From: Aldrovandia affinis
Lineage: Eukaryota; Chordata; Actinopteri; Notacanthiformes; Halosauridae
Assembly (NCBI GenBank): GCA_029706075.1
Contig: JAINUG010000177.1
Location: forward strand, 1,604,501-1,668,500
Direction: 5' to 3'
Length of the DNA: 64,000 nt
The position numbers and the translations under genes are program-made. Of this stretch, positions 22,901 to 34,601 are shown piece after piece. How positions within the stretch are numbered: position 1 is the first letter of the stretch; each line of letters starts with the position of its first letter. The notes beneath the pieces are model-generated. The model did no database searches, was not told the DNA's origin, and saw only the letters and a list, made by a program, of their open reading frames with translations.

Positions 22901-24559
22901 GGGGAAGACGCAGGCTTTTTTATTGTTGGCAGCGTTATTTTCTCACATCCTACGCGAGTGAATGGGCCTTCACCCAGCCCGAGGACAAGCCTGTGTTGTC
23001 GGTGTCCTGGCCGTGCACTCTCCTCACTCAGGGAGAGCAGGTACAGGCCCCCGTGCAAACGAGGCCTACACGTAGGGTTCATTGAAACTGAGGCCGATGC
23101 TGGCACAAGACTGCGGGCAGAGGTCGCGCAGTGTACCAAGGAGAGATGTGAAGAGACAGGCTCTCAAGCAAACAGCCGACATGTTCATCTAATCAACAGC
23201 GAGACGGTCCTTTACTTCCCTCTTTTTTTTTTCGTCGCGATTTTATCACATGAAATGGTGACTTTGACTACACTGCTGTAGTGCACTGCACTTGTGTACA
23301 TTAAACCTTTACCTTTTTCCCAGTCTCCCCATCTGTCTGCGTTTATCATGTTAACTTGTTTTTGTTTGCATCCTCCTGTCTTCAGGCAACAAGGGACATA
23401 CAGTACTGTAGGGTGTTGCTTTAGTTTACCGCCTGTAAACTGGCACAGCTGGGAGATGGCCTCCCTCTTCATAATCGCACTACCTTCCTGATAATAACAA
23501 TACTTTAGGAGAGAAACAGCCGCGCAGCGCCGACTGAAAAATTAAGGCTTCTGGGAAATATAGAGTAGACTTTTTTTTTTCATCCACAACGGAAGTCAGT
23601 GGGCTTTCATATAATGCGACTAGGAATAATATACACAAACAGCAGCATCCCATTTTAAAACTCTGATCTTATCCACATGCTTTTCCCAAAGAAACTCCAG
23701 CACAGATTGCACAACGTTCCTAACGCAACCAGGGGCATTTTGATCATTTTTCAGTGGTGGTATAAGCCGGGGCTGGTGGACGTTAAAAGCGAAAAAGGCA
23801 GAATAAAATGTGTTTTAACTTAGTGTGGTAGTGGACATCGTAATTACACATTGATTTTCACTTGAGGATTTCCTCCTTGGTAAACCTCTTTTTGTTCTTT
23901 TTCCACGACGCTTCGGTTCCGAACGCTGTTGTGTTTCTGCATTCCAAATCAATGTTTTGTTTTGGGCAGTTATTCATCAAATGCTAGACAAATATATTGT
24001 ACGTGCCTACATCCTGTGCATTGCAAGTAGATTCCAAGGTTTCATATTTTAAAAAAAGGAATAAATCCCGCATAACCTCTGACAAAGCTTGGCCCTCAGA
24101 GCTGTAAAGAGGGAGAAAATGTTTACCCTGTCATGAATAAATGTTACATTTACAGCTTCTCGTTAAATCATTGCATTCTATGGATAGAAAAAGCCAGTGT
24201 GCTTTAGTTTAAGAAAATGGTACCTATCACATTTGCATTTAAATGTTTGCCGGAGAAACATGTAACTACTGTAAATACCACATGAGTTACCTTTTGGCCT
24301 TCCAACATGGCCACCAACATTTGTTTCCTCTGGCATTCAAAAGTGAAATTGATACAATAAATATGTTCTTTGTTCACCATCGCATCAGAGAAACACATTG
24401 CTTTACAACTTGTTAAGTACAGCTGGTCTTACATATTCCCAGAAAACGGCCGTTTGAATAACGGCCACAATAAAACATGCGAGCAGTGAAACATTTTCAT
24501 CTCATCTGTCTGAAAAAATATGTTTTTCTGTCTTTGTGGGCAGATAACTTACATTACTA

Positions 24560-24925
24560 TGGCCTAAACAGAACCAATTCAAGTTTCTGCTATTGCTAAA
24601 TGGAATCCCTTCGCTTGTAAGGGATTTGTTCAAACCGATGCTTTGGGTTCAAAGCCCCAATGTATTATGAGCAAGCATCATCATTCAATTCAACCATTGC
24701 TCTTGAATTACTGCATTCTTTTCCAAAATGCTATGTGACTGATGTTGATGCGTATCAAATCTAAAGACTGTTTGGATGGCCTTGCAGTTGAACAAGCAAT
24801 TTCAAAACTATAATGCATTTAATTATGAAAAATACCAGACTCCAGACAGTGAACGGGAGGTTAGGAAACATATGCATCTAATTAGTTATCAAATAGCCAC
24901 CAAATTGAATAAATAAAAATATGTT
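24560..24925. other. Candidate conserved non-coding element
   Basis: AT-rich unique sequence with clustered homeodomain-like sites (TTAATTATG near 24820, CTAATTAG near 24878), an octamer-like ATGCATCTAATT, and balanced base composition without simple repeats. Both strands have frequent stops. The assignment rests on texture only. Confidence 0.3.
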
Positions 24926-25961
24926 TTGCTGCCAGATAGAGAAGGCGCAACCTTAACACATTCTATACACTTGTTTTGTGCATGGCTACTTTGAGCAAAT
25001 TGCTCCTTATATTAGCTGTTTTAATGAGCAAGGTTATCAAAGTTCAGCTAACATAAGGGCAGGGCCAGTGTGTGTGTGTGTGTGTATGTGTGTGTTTGTA
25101 CAGCATATAGTTAAATAATGTGCTTGTTTATTCTCCACGATTTAAAGATTTGTTGATGCAGTCTGAAGTGCTGAAGCTTGAATTTTCTTCTCAATTCCTT
25201 TTATATCTTCCAGCAAAGCAACATTTCCAAGTTTAAAACAGAGGTCATCAAACCAAAGCACAACGTCAGATGAAATACAAAAGAAATACAGGAGACGCTT
25301 ACAGTTGTGGTGGACAGCGTAAATATGTAAGGATTCTTGAAAATAGACCACCCTTGCAATGGTACTGCTTTAGCTTTAGAAATGATTGGGACAAGAGGAT
25401 GGCGGTCAATTAAAACTGATCAAGTATTGTCACAATTTTGTGTATGTTTTTAGATATGTCCTCAAGCTTCATAATATTATAGAAGTATAGTATGAATTAC
25501 AAATAGTTAAGTTGTCTGAAAATTTGACTAATTCTGCACTCTATAGAAACTGTTCTAAAGACTGGTCAGTATACTTGCTGTTTTTCGGTTGTGTGTACGT
25601 GTAGTAGAGTCTGCCATTTTTAATTGAAGGAAGTCTGTTATCTAGATACTGACAGCCTGTGGGAAAGACACCTGGAAGCAGTTGTCAGGGAATTAAAATG
25701 GTCCTGGGTACATACCTGTATACTGTGTGTTTCTCTTCCTCCTGCTCTAGATTCACTACATACTCCATATGTAATTCCTTCAAGGTGGGTAAGGTTCCGT
25801 TCTAGGGGTTCTGGCCTACTGCAGGACAAATATATTTGTTTCAGAAAATGCATTCCCAATAAGACACCTCAGAGTGGCATTGAGGCCATTGTGTGTCACA
25901 CCACCCACAATGCATTTGTTGTGGACACATTTTTGGGAATAAAACAACGTAAAATAATGTA

Positions 25962-26134
25962 CAGGTAATGGCCAAAATAAAGGCAACACTTGAGCAAATG
26001 AGGGATCCTTTAAACGAGTTCAGTACTACAAGTGTTCGATGGGTACCAGCGGATAGGCCCGCCCCCCCCAGTTGGGACTCTCTTAGCCTAGGCCAGGGCC
26101 ATTTGAGTGTTGCATTTATTTTGGCAGTTACCTA
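25962..26134. mobile_element. MITE of the CAGGTAACTGCC family (copy D), both ends present
   Basis: The left end is CAGGTAATGGCCAAAATAAA and the right end is the inverse of CAGTTACC, preceded by TTTATTTTGG. TA precedes the left end at 25960-25961. The element is about 173 bp with no coding sequence. The subterminal AGGGATCCTTTAAACGAG is shared in inverse with copy C, so C and D form a subfamily distinct from the transposase-bearing copies A, B, F and G. Confidence 0.88.
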
Positions 26135-28329
26135 TATATAATAATATATGAATGAATTTGTCTAATCAATGGTGTCCACTATATCAGCCCATCCAGATGA
26201 CAACAAGATCTATGAGGAATCTACCTTTAGCTGATGCCCACGGAAAAAAAAACTGCAGAAGACAGCAGCAGGGACGTCTCCAGCCTGTTCACCACTGTGA
26301 GCAAAGGCCGCTCAGGCGACGAACCTTACCGGTTTCACGTCACGATGAACGGCGGACATGAATCTCATTGCACATTCGTGTCCTTTGACCAGAATCGCGA
26401 GACGAAAGCGCTGCAAATTCCTGCCTTAAAATGGCAAGCCAATGTGTCAACGCAAACAACAAGAGGCAAACTCGTGTTCAATTATGACTGAACCGTCTGC
26501 TCTAAATCAAGAGAGATTACTGTGATTATGACATTATTTTCTTCTCCTCACAGCGCGGCGCATCCCAGAGCTTTTGGACTGCGCTCAGAAGTCTCGCACT
26601 GTTCAAGTATGTATATATACATCATACATTTTTAGCAAGTTGGGTGGCTGAAGAAGGCATCTGTTTATGACCGAACCAACACCCTTCTCCCAAAAAGACA
26701 GTGGCGACTAGACAGGAGAAACCAGTGGTACGCAAATACATACAATGCGAGTTACGAGAAAGTGTTTTGTCTGTTTCACAACGATCAACACGGAAACTGT
26801 TACTTTTACAGACCACGGCGCCTGCTATTAAAGAAAAACGATTGCACTGAGCGTCGCTTTCAGATGAATCATTTCACCACCGCGTGATAAATACATAATA
26901 CGATCATAATCCGGAAATGTTGATTCAGACGAACTAGCGCGGAAACGCACTACGCACGTACACGCAAAGAACGGCCCGGGCACGACATCCATCACTTCTA
27001 CAGAACTACAGGTTGATTTTCTTTCATTTCTTCAAATGAAGCCTGCTATTTTCTCTCTCCCCTCTCCATAAAGCTGACGGTTTGCATGGCGGGGCGTGCG
27101 ACGCGGCCCCTGCAAGGCACTTGGAATGCAGCGTGTGGCTCGCAGTGCCTCCCACCCCGGCCCATTTTTAACTCAAGACCAATGGCTCCTATTAAGGGAT
27201 CAGGCAGTGGCTCTGACAAGCCAGTCAATAACAATGCGGGGTTACTTCATTAATGCCGTAATGGCTGATGGAGTAGGGCCCGGAAAAAAACAAGTCCCTG
27301 ACATCGGCGAATGAGAATGATTTGCCGCCCGCGCAATAGCCTCGGCCGCTGTGCCTCTCGTCTCTGCCATTGTCTGAGCCCTGGCAAAGCGCAGCCTTTA
27401 AGTACTGCCTTTTTTCCCCCCTCCTCCTTACATCATCTAATGCGCCGCTCACTGCTCGCGCCTCTTTGTTTAATATCATGTGCGCATTTACACGTCTCTG
27501 TCGAGATTTGGCAGCCTGGGAGGCAGGAGGCTAATCCTACGTTTACTTCCTGCCGAAAGCCTCAAGGCTTCAACGCCGTTCTCCTGTGACTACAACCGTC
27601 AGGCCTCGCGCCGAAATCGCGGATCCCTCGGATATTGTCCGTGGCTTTTTAGGGATGACATTTTAAGGATGAATGTAGGATTTTCAAGGATTTTAGTTTT
27701 TGCTGTCATTGCTAGCCAGTGATAATTTGGGCTGTAGGGCTGTACGTTTTCTACCACAGGTCAGTCCTACAGGGGATAGTAAACCTCTGAGCTTCAGCAT
27801 ATTTAGTTTCTTCCGAACACCCTGCATTTTCATATGGATTTTAACTTTGAATTGTTATAATTTAAACAGTTAAATGGTTCATCCGCTTAATGATTTGCCG
27901 AACTTGTACATGTTTAACATCCTTATCCGATATTTTACACAAATAAAATTTACTAAAAGGAAAATATTATAGAGTTTACCTTCCCTAATAGTGGAAACAA
28001 AACAAGGTCCCTAAGCATCTATTCAGAGTTCATTCGCATCATCCTTTTGTGTGTCTGTGTGTGTGTGTGTGTGGTATAACCTGCATCATCTAGTATGTGC
28101 ATGTACTGTATGAGAGATGTAACAGTTATCGAATGATCAAGGGCACTAAGGCAAACCCAGGCACATACACCCACACACTGCCATAAGCACTGGGTCTGTG
28201 GCAGGGAGAGCTCCAGCTAAGTTCCAGCTGCTGTATAAAAGAGCCACGTCCTTCTGTTTTCGCAGGGCTGCAGTGAACGGCACATTGACAGGAAATCCTG
28301 TAAACGAATGATCGATCTGCAATTTTTTC
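26135..28329. other. Unique non-coding DNA
   Basis: No gene is recognised. Short TG repeats lie at 28050-28073. Plus-strand frames at 26152-26491 have no domain. The block at 27060-27480 is listed separately. Confidence 0.5.
27060..27480. other. Candidate conserved non-coding element
   Basis: Unique, moderately GC-rich sequence containing AATGGCTCCTATTAAGGGAT, TTCATTAATGCCGTAATGG and TTTAAGTACTGCC. Frames on both strands stay open for 60-90 codons, but none shows a domain or splice context. Enhancer-like reading by texture only. Confidence 0.28.
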
Positions 28330-28662
28330 AATTTTGTTTATTTTTATTTTGTTTCAGATTTTTTCTAGTTTTTCTCCCAATTTGGTAGCCAATTACACCC
28401 TCTATTTCTTTCAATTTACCCTCCTCCACGAGCCCGCCGCTTGTCCTCGGAGGCAAGACAGTTTTTCCCGTACAGGGACGCCTTTCACGCTTCTCGGCGA
28501 GACCGTGCCGGCTCACCCTCGCCCTTACCTCTGGGGCGGTCAGCCAAACGCTGCCCCTGACAGGGCTCTCAGTCAGAGCAGGACTGGTGCAGCCGGGTTT
28601 CAAACTGGGCAGCTTATATTCCGGGCAAATACTTTAACCGTTACGCCACCCGAGGCCCAATC
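28330..28662 (-). mobile_element. tRNA-derived SINE, third family, minus strand
   Basis: The minus-strand head has a box A (TGGCGTAACGG, about 28640-28652) and a degenerate box B (GTTTGAAACCC, about 28600-28612). The tail at the left is A-rich on the minus strand, preceded by the motif whose plus-strand form is TTTCTCCCAATTTGG. The same tail motif recurs at 42885-42970. No clean target duplication was found, so the edges are approximate. Two overlapping open frames of 91 and 121 codons here are repeat artefacts. Confidence 0.75.
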
Positions 28663-29474
28663 TGTGGTTTATCTTAATGCCTTCACCACATCAGAATAGA
28701 CCAGTTTGACGTTTTTTTTTATGACAGAACTGGTCCCCTGGTTGCCTGTCACCCAATAGTAACTAGCTAAATACAGCAGCTGGTTGGCTATGTAGCATTA
28801 GTTGAGAACAGATCATTTGTAATACAACACATTCATCTGTATATGCTCCTCATCGATTGTTGGTGCTTACCTCTCTGCAAAGTGAGGTTCTGACATCTTG
28901 CTGTGACATGGCAACTTCACGGATGGGTAGAGTGTATCTTCTGACTCCAGCTCTCAGGTGCACTTCTGGTGGCAACTGAATACCTGCCCACAACACCTGT
29001 GAGTAAAGGTAACTCTACGCTCCTTCCGCTAGCGAGCCAATTGTAGTTTATTTCTTCGACAGCAACAAATTCATTATTATTTTATTTCATTTATAATTTT
29101 TAAAAACATTTTTATTGAAAAGTGCTTTTGTCTACCAGTTCTGCAAGCCATGTATTTGTCCTGGAAATATAAGTACTGTTCTGCTGTTCAGCAGGTTACA
29201 CAAGCAGAAATGTGATCACCAAAAGCTGAGTGTTCTTTTTGTTATTATGTAATAAAATATGATATTTGATGGCTTTGTTTTTGCTTTGGTTTAGTAAATG
29301 TAAGTTAGTGCCATGGCATGCTCATTTGACCTACATTATGTCATAACAAAGCATTCCAACACATTGCTTTTCTAAATAGTCCTAATCACAACTATAAAGA
29401 AAGCATGTTTCAAAAGAACAAGAAAAAAAATAAAGTGGTAGGCTATAACTGGCGTTACATTTATTTATTCTCTG
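28663..29474. other. Unique non-coding DNA
   Basis: AT-rich sequence without gene or repeat assignment. A few TAGCTA motifs occur near 28762-28800. Confidence 0.5.
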
Positions 29475-29570
29475 TCCTGGCGTCACTATAGTGGAATGAA
29501 CTCCCCACTGACGTCAGGACAGCCGAATCGCTGCCCGTCTTCCACCGCAGGCTGAAAGTGAGCTGAATTA
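29475..29570 (+). mobile_element. LINE ORF2 C-terminal scrap (L2-like)
   Basis: From 29492 the plus strand reads WNELPTDVRTAESLPVFHRR and, after a few more codons, a TGA at 29564-29566. This is the same C-terminal motif as the LINE fragments at 20575 and 11430. Only about 25 codons are recognisable, and the flanks are unassigned. Confidence 0.75.
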
Positions 29571-30743
29571 GCGACTGTAGCCCAGCTCTCTAAACCTCAC
29601 ACATTACAAAGAGAGCGACCAGGCTGACACAGTTCTGCAGCTTTTACAGCAAATGTTGAAGGTTTTAAATGAAAATGTGTCCATGGGTCATGCTACCCCC
29701 CTGCCCCTCGACTGCTCGAAAATGTATCTGTATCCCCTCGCTCTCCCAACCCCCCACCTCCACCTCCACCTCCAATAAATGTCTCACACATTTTGGGGTG
29801 TCTAAATCTTTATCTATGAGATCTATGTGTTTGCTTCCATCCCTCTGGAGAGAAGCAGACTCAAGCACACCAAAAGTGGCACCATTGGAGCAGGAGCCAG
29901 TGGCCCCATGGCTTTCAGCCCTTCAGGTTTCCGGGAGAGGTTGAACCAGGCTCAATCTTTTCAGCCTCTAGCGGTTATTTAGAATTACAAGTATCCCCGT
30001 TTCTCGTGCAGTCCCAGTGCCACTACAGTGACCCGAGTCTATTCTCACACTTTAACAACAGTGTGTGATTTTTTCACACATGCACAAAAAAATACAAATA
30101 AATCTAAGACAGATTCAAATCACATTGCCATGACTTTTCATTAACAAATGTTTCAAATAACAAAGTGTTTCATTGTCCCATCACTTCCAGCTTCATTTGA
30201 TGTTAGAATTTCTGTATCTCCACAGGCATGCCTAGTATTGCCTGTAAAGGTGACCGGCATGCAAATTCGCTTTTTTGGCTGTTCTTAATTTTTCAATTTC
30301 TCACCCTTTCTTGCATACATACACATACATTGACCTGCTAAAACAGTTTTAATCGATGGCTGCACTATGCAAGGCGAAGGATCCATTTCCATGCAAATCG
30401 TCAGTCTCACCCTGGCCCCGCAGAAACAGAACAGAAACAGCTTACCTGACACTAACGTGGTGTAATCAAAGCCTTTCCAGCAATAAACCATTTTTCTCCC
30501 AATGAACGATGAGGTTGTACTCCTATGTTCCTGTGCGTAGACGGGGCCGCCGCCGATTTACTGTTCTCATGTCTCAGTTCACAATAGCGGCACAACTACT
30601 CCTGCAGATATTGTGCAACAAGGTGAAATTATGTTTATGCACTAGAGGAGGTGGGAGCACTCACCACTTAATAGAATTATTTGGAGAGGGCTCTTAAAAT
30701 TAACATAATTTAGACGTGAAATTTAAATTGCCTTCTCTTGCGC
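29571..30743. other. Unique non-coding DNA
   Basis: No gene is recognised. A short (CCACCT)n lies at 29753-29772. The 91-codon plus frame at 29669-29944 shows no domain. Confidence 0.5.
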
Positions 30744-30756
30744 TCACACACACACG

Positions 30757-30811
<55 letters not shown>
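30744..30811. repeat. (CA)n microsatellite
   Basis: Sixty-eight bases of CA repeats with one CGCT interruption. Confidence 0.95.
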
Positions 30812-30813
<2 letters not shown>

Positions 30814-31507
30814 AAAGTCTACAGTGCTATTGTGTAGGTTATATTTCCTTTTCTCTCCATAAATGGAGGGTTCTAATTTTCAAAAGGAGGCCGCTGCTGT
30901 GAACAAATACACATACTATGCATTAATGTGTCATAACTTCATAATTAAGTTCTGCTGACATCTCTAGAGCAAAATGTCAACGTACCATTTAAAATGGAAA
31001 GGGCAACAACACATACAAGCTTTGTAGCGTATGCAAATTAACAACCATTTTTTGTTATGTCTTCAGAAAGCAAGTGGGATTAAAAGTAAGGAAAACCGAG
31101 AAATTATACAAAATCTGTGAAAATAAATAAGATATTACTGACAATAAACAATGGATCATATACATTTTAAGCTCGTGATTTTTATGCTTTGTGTCATAAT
31201 AAAATACTGTAAGTAGAAACCAAATGCTGTCAGTATTATGCTGCTGCTGTAAAAATGTGTATATTAATGAATATATTACATTTGTCAATCGGTTTCAAGT
31301 ACAATGAAATTATAAATGATATGTTCATCATGTCTTACAATTACCATGAGAATACTATAGCAAACATTGCTTTTGAATACTATATAACATGGTGTTTCAT
31401 CCACCATTACCCACAGTAATACTGAATAATGTAAAAAAAGATGATGGGATTGCCTTAATTCATATATCCATTGTGTGTTTCTTTTAAAGTCATATTTGTG
31501 CTTTGAA

Positions 31508-31508
<1 letters not shown>
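30812..31508. other. Unique AT-rich non-coding DNA
   Basis: No gene, repeat family or RNA is recognised. Confidence 0.5.

Positions 31509-31542
<34 letters not shown>
31509..31542. repeat. (AT)n microsatellite at a transposon edge
   Basis: Thirty-four bases of AT repeats directly abut the Tc1-like terminus that follows, as is usual where TA-targeting elements land in AT tracts. Confidence 0.9.
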
Positions 31543-31545
<3 letters not shown>

Positions 31546-31690
31546 TGCCCTCTTTAAAGTCTACACCCCATCTCAGAAATTTCACCTTTTGTTGCCTTAC
31601 AGCTTGAAATGAAAACATATTAAATCAGACTTTTTCCACCTTTATTTACACATTTTACCGTACAACTTCCAAGTGAAAAACAATGCATAT
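31543..31690 (+). mobile_element. Solitary Tc1-like terminus
   Basis: CAGTGCCCTCTTTAAAGTCT after TA, then CACCTTTTGTTGCCTTACAG and TTTTTCCACCTTTATTTACA, has the architecture of the outer terminus of fish Tc1-like elements. No matching right end or transposase is found downstream. Confidence 0.6.
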
Positions 31691-32503
31691 GCAATACATG
31701 GTATTGTTATATGTATTGCAAAATATAGTTCATAATATAATTGCAATATATTGCACAACATTGCTTTGATTATTGCCTGCATTTACATATGTACATTGAC
31801 AATAACATATTACTATATATTTAATAATACCATAATGTGTTTTGTAACAAAAATAACAATATATTGACATGTATTGCAAAATATATGTGGAGTCTTTTTA
31901 TATATTCAAACACATATACTGTATGTCAATATATGTTCATTGCGTAAGGGCAAGCGTGGCATTCTAAATCCTTTACTTCTCGCCAAGCACTCTCCAAGAA
32001 GGACTTGGGCCAGAATCTCCGCCCGCTGTAATCCGTCCTGTGCACGACACCTGCTTTCTGACTCACGCCGGGGACCAGCAGCTTCCACAATTTGTTCTGC
32101 CATTTCACGCTCTTCACCCTTTTCCTGGCCGATCACACAATGATACTCCTGTGTTACAGGCAGCGGGCTTAACACATCTCGTGTCGGACAGACTGCGGAG
32201 GATTTCGCAGTGGTCTTCCAGTCGAGCGACAGTGGACCCAGCGCGGAACGGAGAACGCTTTTATTTCTCTGAGGTCTGTATGGGAAAGAGAAGTGAGGGA
32301 AAGAGAAGTGACTGTGGAGCATTCATGAAAACACAGGGTTTTACATGAGAGGGACATGGTGTTTCACCCGGGATGAATGCTGCTGTATCCCCCCCTCACA
32401 CAGCACGCAGTGCCCATGGGTCTTTTATGCTCTTGTTTAAACAAACTGCTGTGTTATAGGCAGCTTGTCACGTGGTTTGAAGATGCCAACTGCTCCCTGC
32501 ATG
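31691..32503. other. Unique non-coding DNA
   Basis: The left part has frequent CAATATATTG and TGTATTGCAA motifs. The right part (31940-32350) is mixed sequence, open for up to 138 codons on the minus strand without a recognisable domain or splice context. No gene called. Confidence 0.45.
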
Positions 32504-32591
32504 CTGGTCGAAAAACGCTTTGTTTCAGGTAAAAATATGACATTTCGTCAAACTTCATATTTTTACCTGAAACAAAATATTTCTCTACCAG
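32504..32591. repeat. Long hairpin, 22-bp perfect arms
   Basis: Arms 32519-32540 and 32555-32576 are exact reverse complements around a 14-base loop. Outside an internal mismatch, CTGGT (32504-32508) can pair with ACCAG near 32587-32591. The roughly 88-nt stem-loop has the size of a miRNA precursor, but the arms match no miRNA I know. A tiny palindromic MITE is equally possible. Confidence 0.85.
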
Positions 32592-32859
32592 AGCTGTGCG
32601 TTTTTTGGCCTTATATCATGCCATATTTTTGAAGCAGCACCTCGATGTTAGGTTGCTAGAGTGCAAATTTCACCACACATGCTTACTGTCACTAGCGAGA
32701 AGAAATAAAAAGGGCTCTCTATAGTCTTCAGTGGCATGTTCCTAGGGACATCAAAAAGTGTACAAGCTGTTGAGTATTTATTTAGCGTGTATAGACATTA
32801 CAATTTCAACTGTGATATCTGTCAGCCTGGCAGGGTAGCCAGCGAACTTTACTCTAGGT

Positions 32860-33020
32860 AGAATATAGTTAACCTTAGCTAACTAGCTACCTAGTTATTT
32901 ATTACTGGGATGTTGTAGGTACCTAAGTTATCTAACTAATGTATGTCGATAGCTAGCTAGGGAGCAAGTTAGCTACTAGGTAAAGGTTGAGCTAGTGAGC
33001 CAGGGATTCTAGCTACCAGG
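32860..33020. repeat. GCTAGCTA-rich block
   Basis: Repeated TAGCTA and CTAGCTAG motifs, similar to 3016-3225. Relationship and origin are unclear. Confidence 0.4.
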
Positions 33021-34039
33021 TTGTTTCTACATTCCATTTGTTGGGCAACGACATGGTGGAATTCTCCAAATTTTGTGTATGAAAGAAAACTACAAACTCT
33101 TGCATTTCATTGTATGCAGCATTTAAGGATGGATATTGAATGAATCCAGGCTTTATACCCCCAAGTTCTAACGTAATTAAATATAAATATATCAAATAAA
33201 ATAAAACAAATACAAATAAATATATATTACCCACACAAGTTAGGGAAGCTATGTTACGGAAATTACGTTTGAATAATGCAAAATTGTATTGTGTGTATGT
33301 GTGTGTGTGTGTGTGTGTGCATTGTGTGAGAGAGACAAATGAGCAAAAACAACCACAATGACATGGGGCCAGTCAGAGTCCCTTGGTGATAAAAAACGGA
33401 CACTACAGCGCGAGTTCCCTGCAGGAGCCAAACTGAGTCACGGCCATCAGCAACGCGTTGCCAAGGCAAGGCTTCTGCCCAATGGCTTTTAAACTGCAAC
33501 CCAGTCAATTTAGAAACAGCTGCAGTTTAATTGCAGTTGATGTACATCACAATGGGGGTGAGAATCAGGACACAGAGCTGCTGGATGAATTTAAGCCACC
33601 ATGTTAATGCACCACTATCGTGGACGAACTCGTTAAAGCCTCTGCTTCATTTCTCCTGTATTTGAAAAGAAAAATAACCATGTGATGATACATTTGCTGA
33701 TGAATTAAAGTTATACAGTAAAAGCTTTTACTGTATGGGTTCTAGCTTGGGCAGGGCAGCAGCGTAGACGCCCGTGGACGGTAGTGTAATTGCTAGTTTG
33801 GCCTGTAGCAAACGGAATATTACTCGCCTCGGCCCAGTTCGGTGGTTTCGTGGTCTGCAATAAAGGCGTTTGTGTCAGCATGGGTTGGGCAGCGCGATGG
33901 GAGGCGTGTCAATAAAAACGTTTGGTGCGTTGCAAGGTTTATGTGTGATAATTTGTTCGTATTTTTGTCCTCTTAACTCAAACGCAGGGCGTTATGTGTT
34001 AGTTTGGTGACATTATTAACGCACATATGAACAGATAAG
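33021..34039. other. Unique non-coding DNA
   Basis: Holds a (TG)n tract at 33295-33320 and the palindrome at 33714-33735. No gene is recognised. Confidence 0.5.
33714..33735. repeat. Perfect 22-bp palindrome
   Basis: Two halves of TACAGTAAAAG and its exact inverse meet without a spacer at an AAGCTT centre. It could be a fold-back, a symmetric binding site or a chance AT-rich palindrome. Confidence 0.9.
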
Positions 34040-34601
34040 CAGGGTGACCAGATGTCCCTCATTGTGCAGGACAGTCCCACATTTGAATAAAATAATAACA
34101 TAACGGATATAAGCCTCACTCAAACAATATCATCACCCCATGTCAATTAACGTTTTTTAAGATTTCTCTGAAATAAACAGGTTTAATAAAAATGTTTTAA
34201 TATAGGTTATAGATGCTTAGATGAAAATACACCAAGGAAAAACTAAACTAAACTAAAGAAAACATCCTCATCCCAGACAACTACAATAGGCTGTATCACT
34301 TTCCTATATCAGAAAACCGATACACACGCACGTTCATTTTAGGGTGACCTGATTCAAACAGTCCAAATGCGGGACATTGAGAGATGGCAAAGATGGAATA
34401 GAAAAGTAAGGAAGTGATTTTTTGCTGGTGATATTGTTGAGGTGTAGGGCAGGCTGATCGGTTGGGATATCATATTTGTATTTCATAACCGTTAATGTTC
34501 GCACTCAGTTTAAAATTCGGTAATGATCAAAACAAGGAAGTGAGACAAATCTGAGACGACATTCATTGAGGAATCGAAATGTGGGACACCCGGTCACCTT
34601 A
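34040..34601. mobile_element. Nonautonomous DNA transposon with AGGGTGACC ends
   Basis: The left end CAGGGTGACCAGATGTCCCT is mirrored by the right end, whose inverse reads AAGGTGACCGGGTGTCCCAC. A third, internal copy of this terminus (AGGGTGACCTGATTC) near 34343 suggests two adjoining or nested copies. No transposase frame is visible, and no exact target duplication was found. Known vertebrate repeats with CAGGGTGACCAGA ends are probably hAT-like, but the superfamily here is inference. Confidence 0.55.

Larger units (their letters stand above)
21946..25961. other. Unique non-coding DNA, mostly AT-rich
   Basis: No gene is recognised in 4 kb. It contains (CT)n at 22442-22482, (TG)n at 25069-25096, the palindrome TACAGTACTGTA at 23399-23410, and two candidate conserved blocks listed separately. 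Open frames are short and lack domains. Confidence 0.5.
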
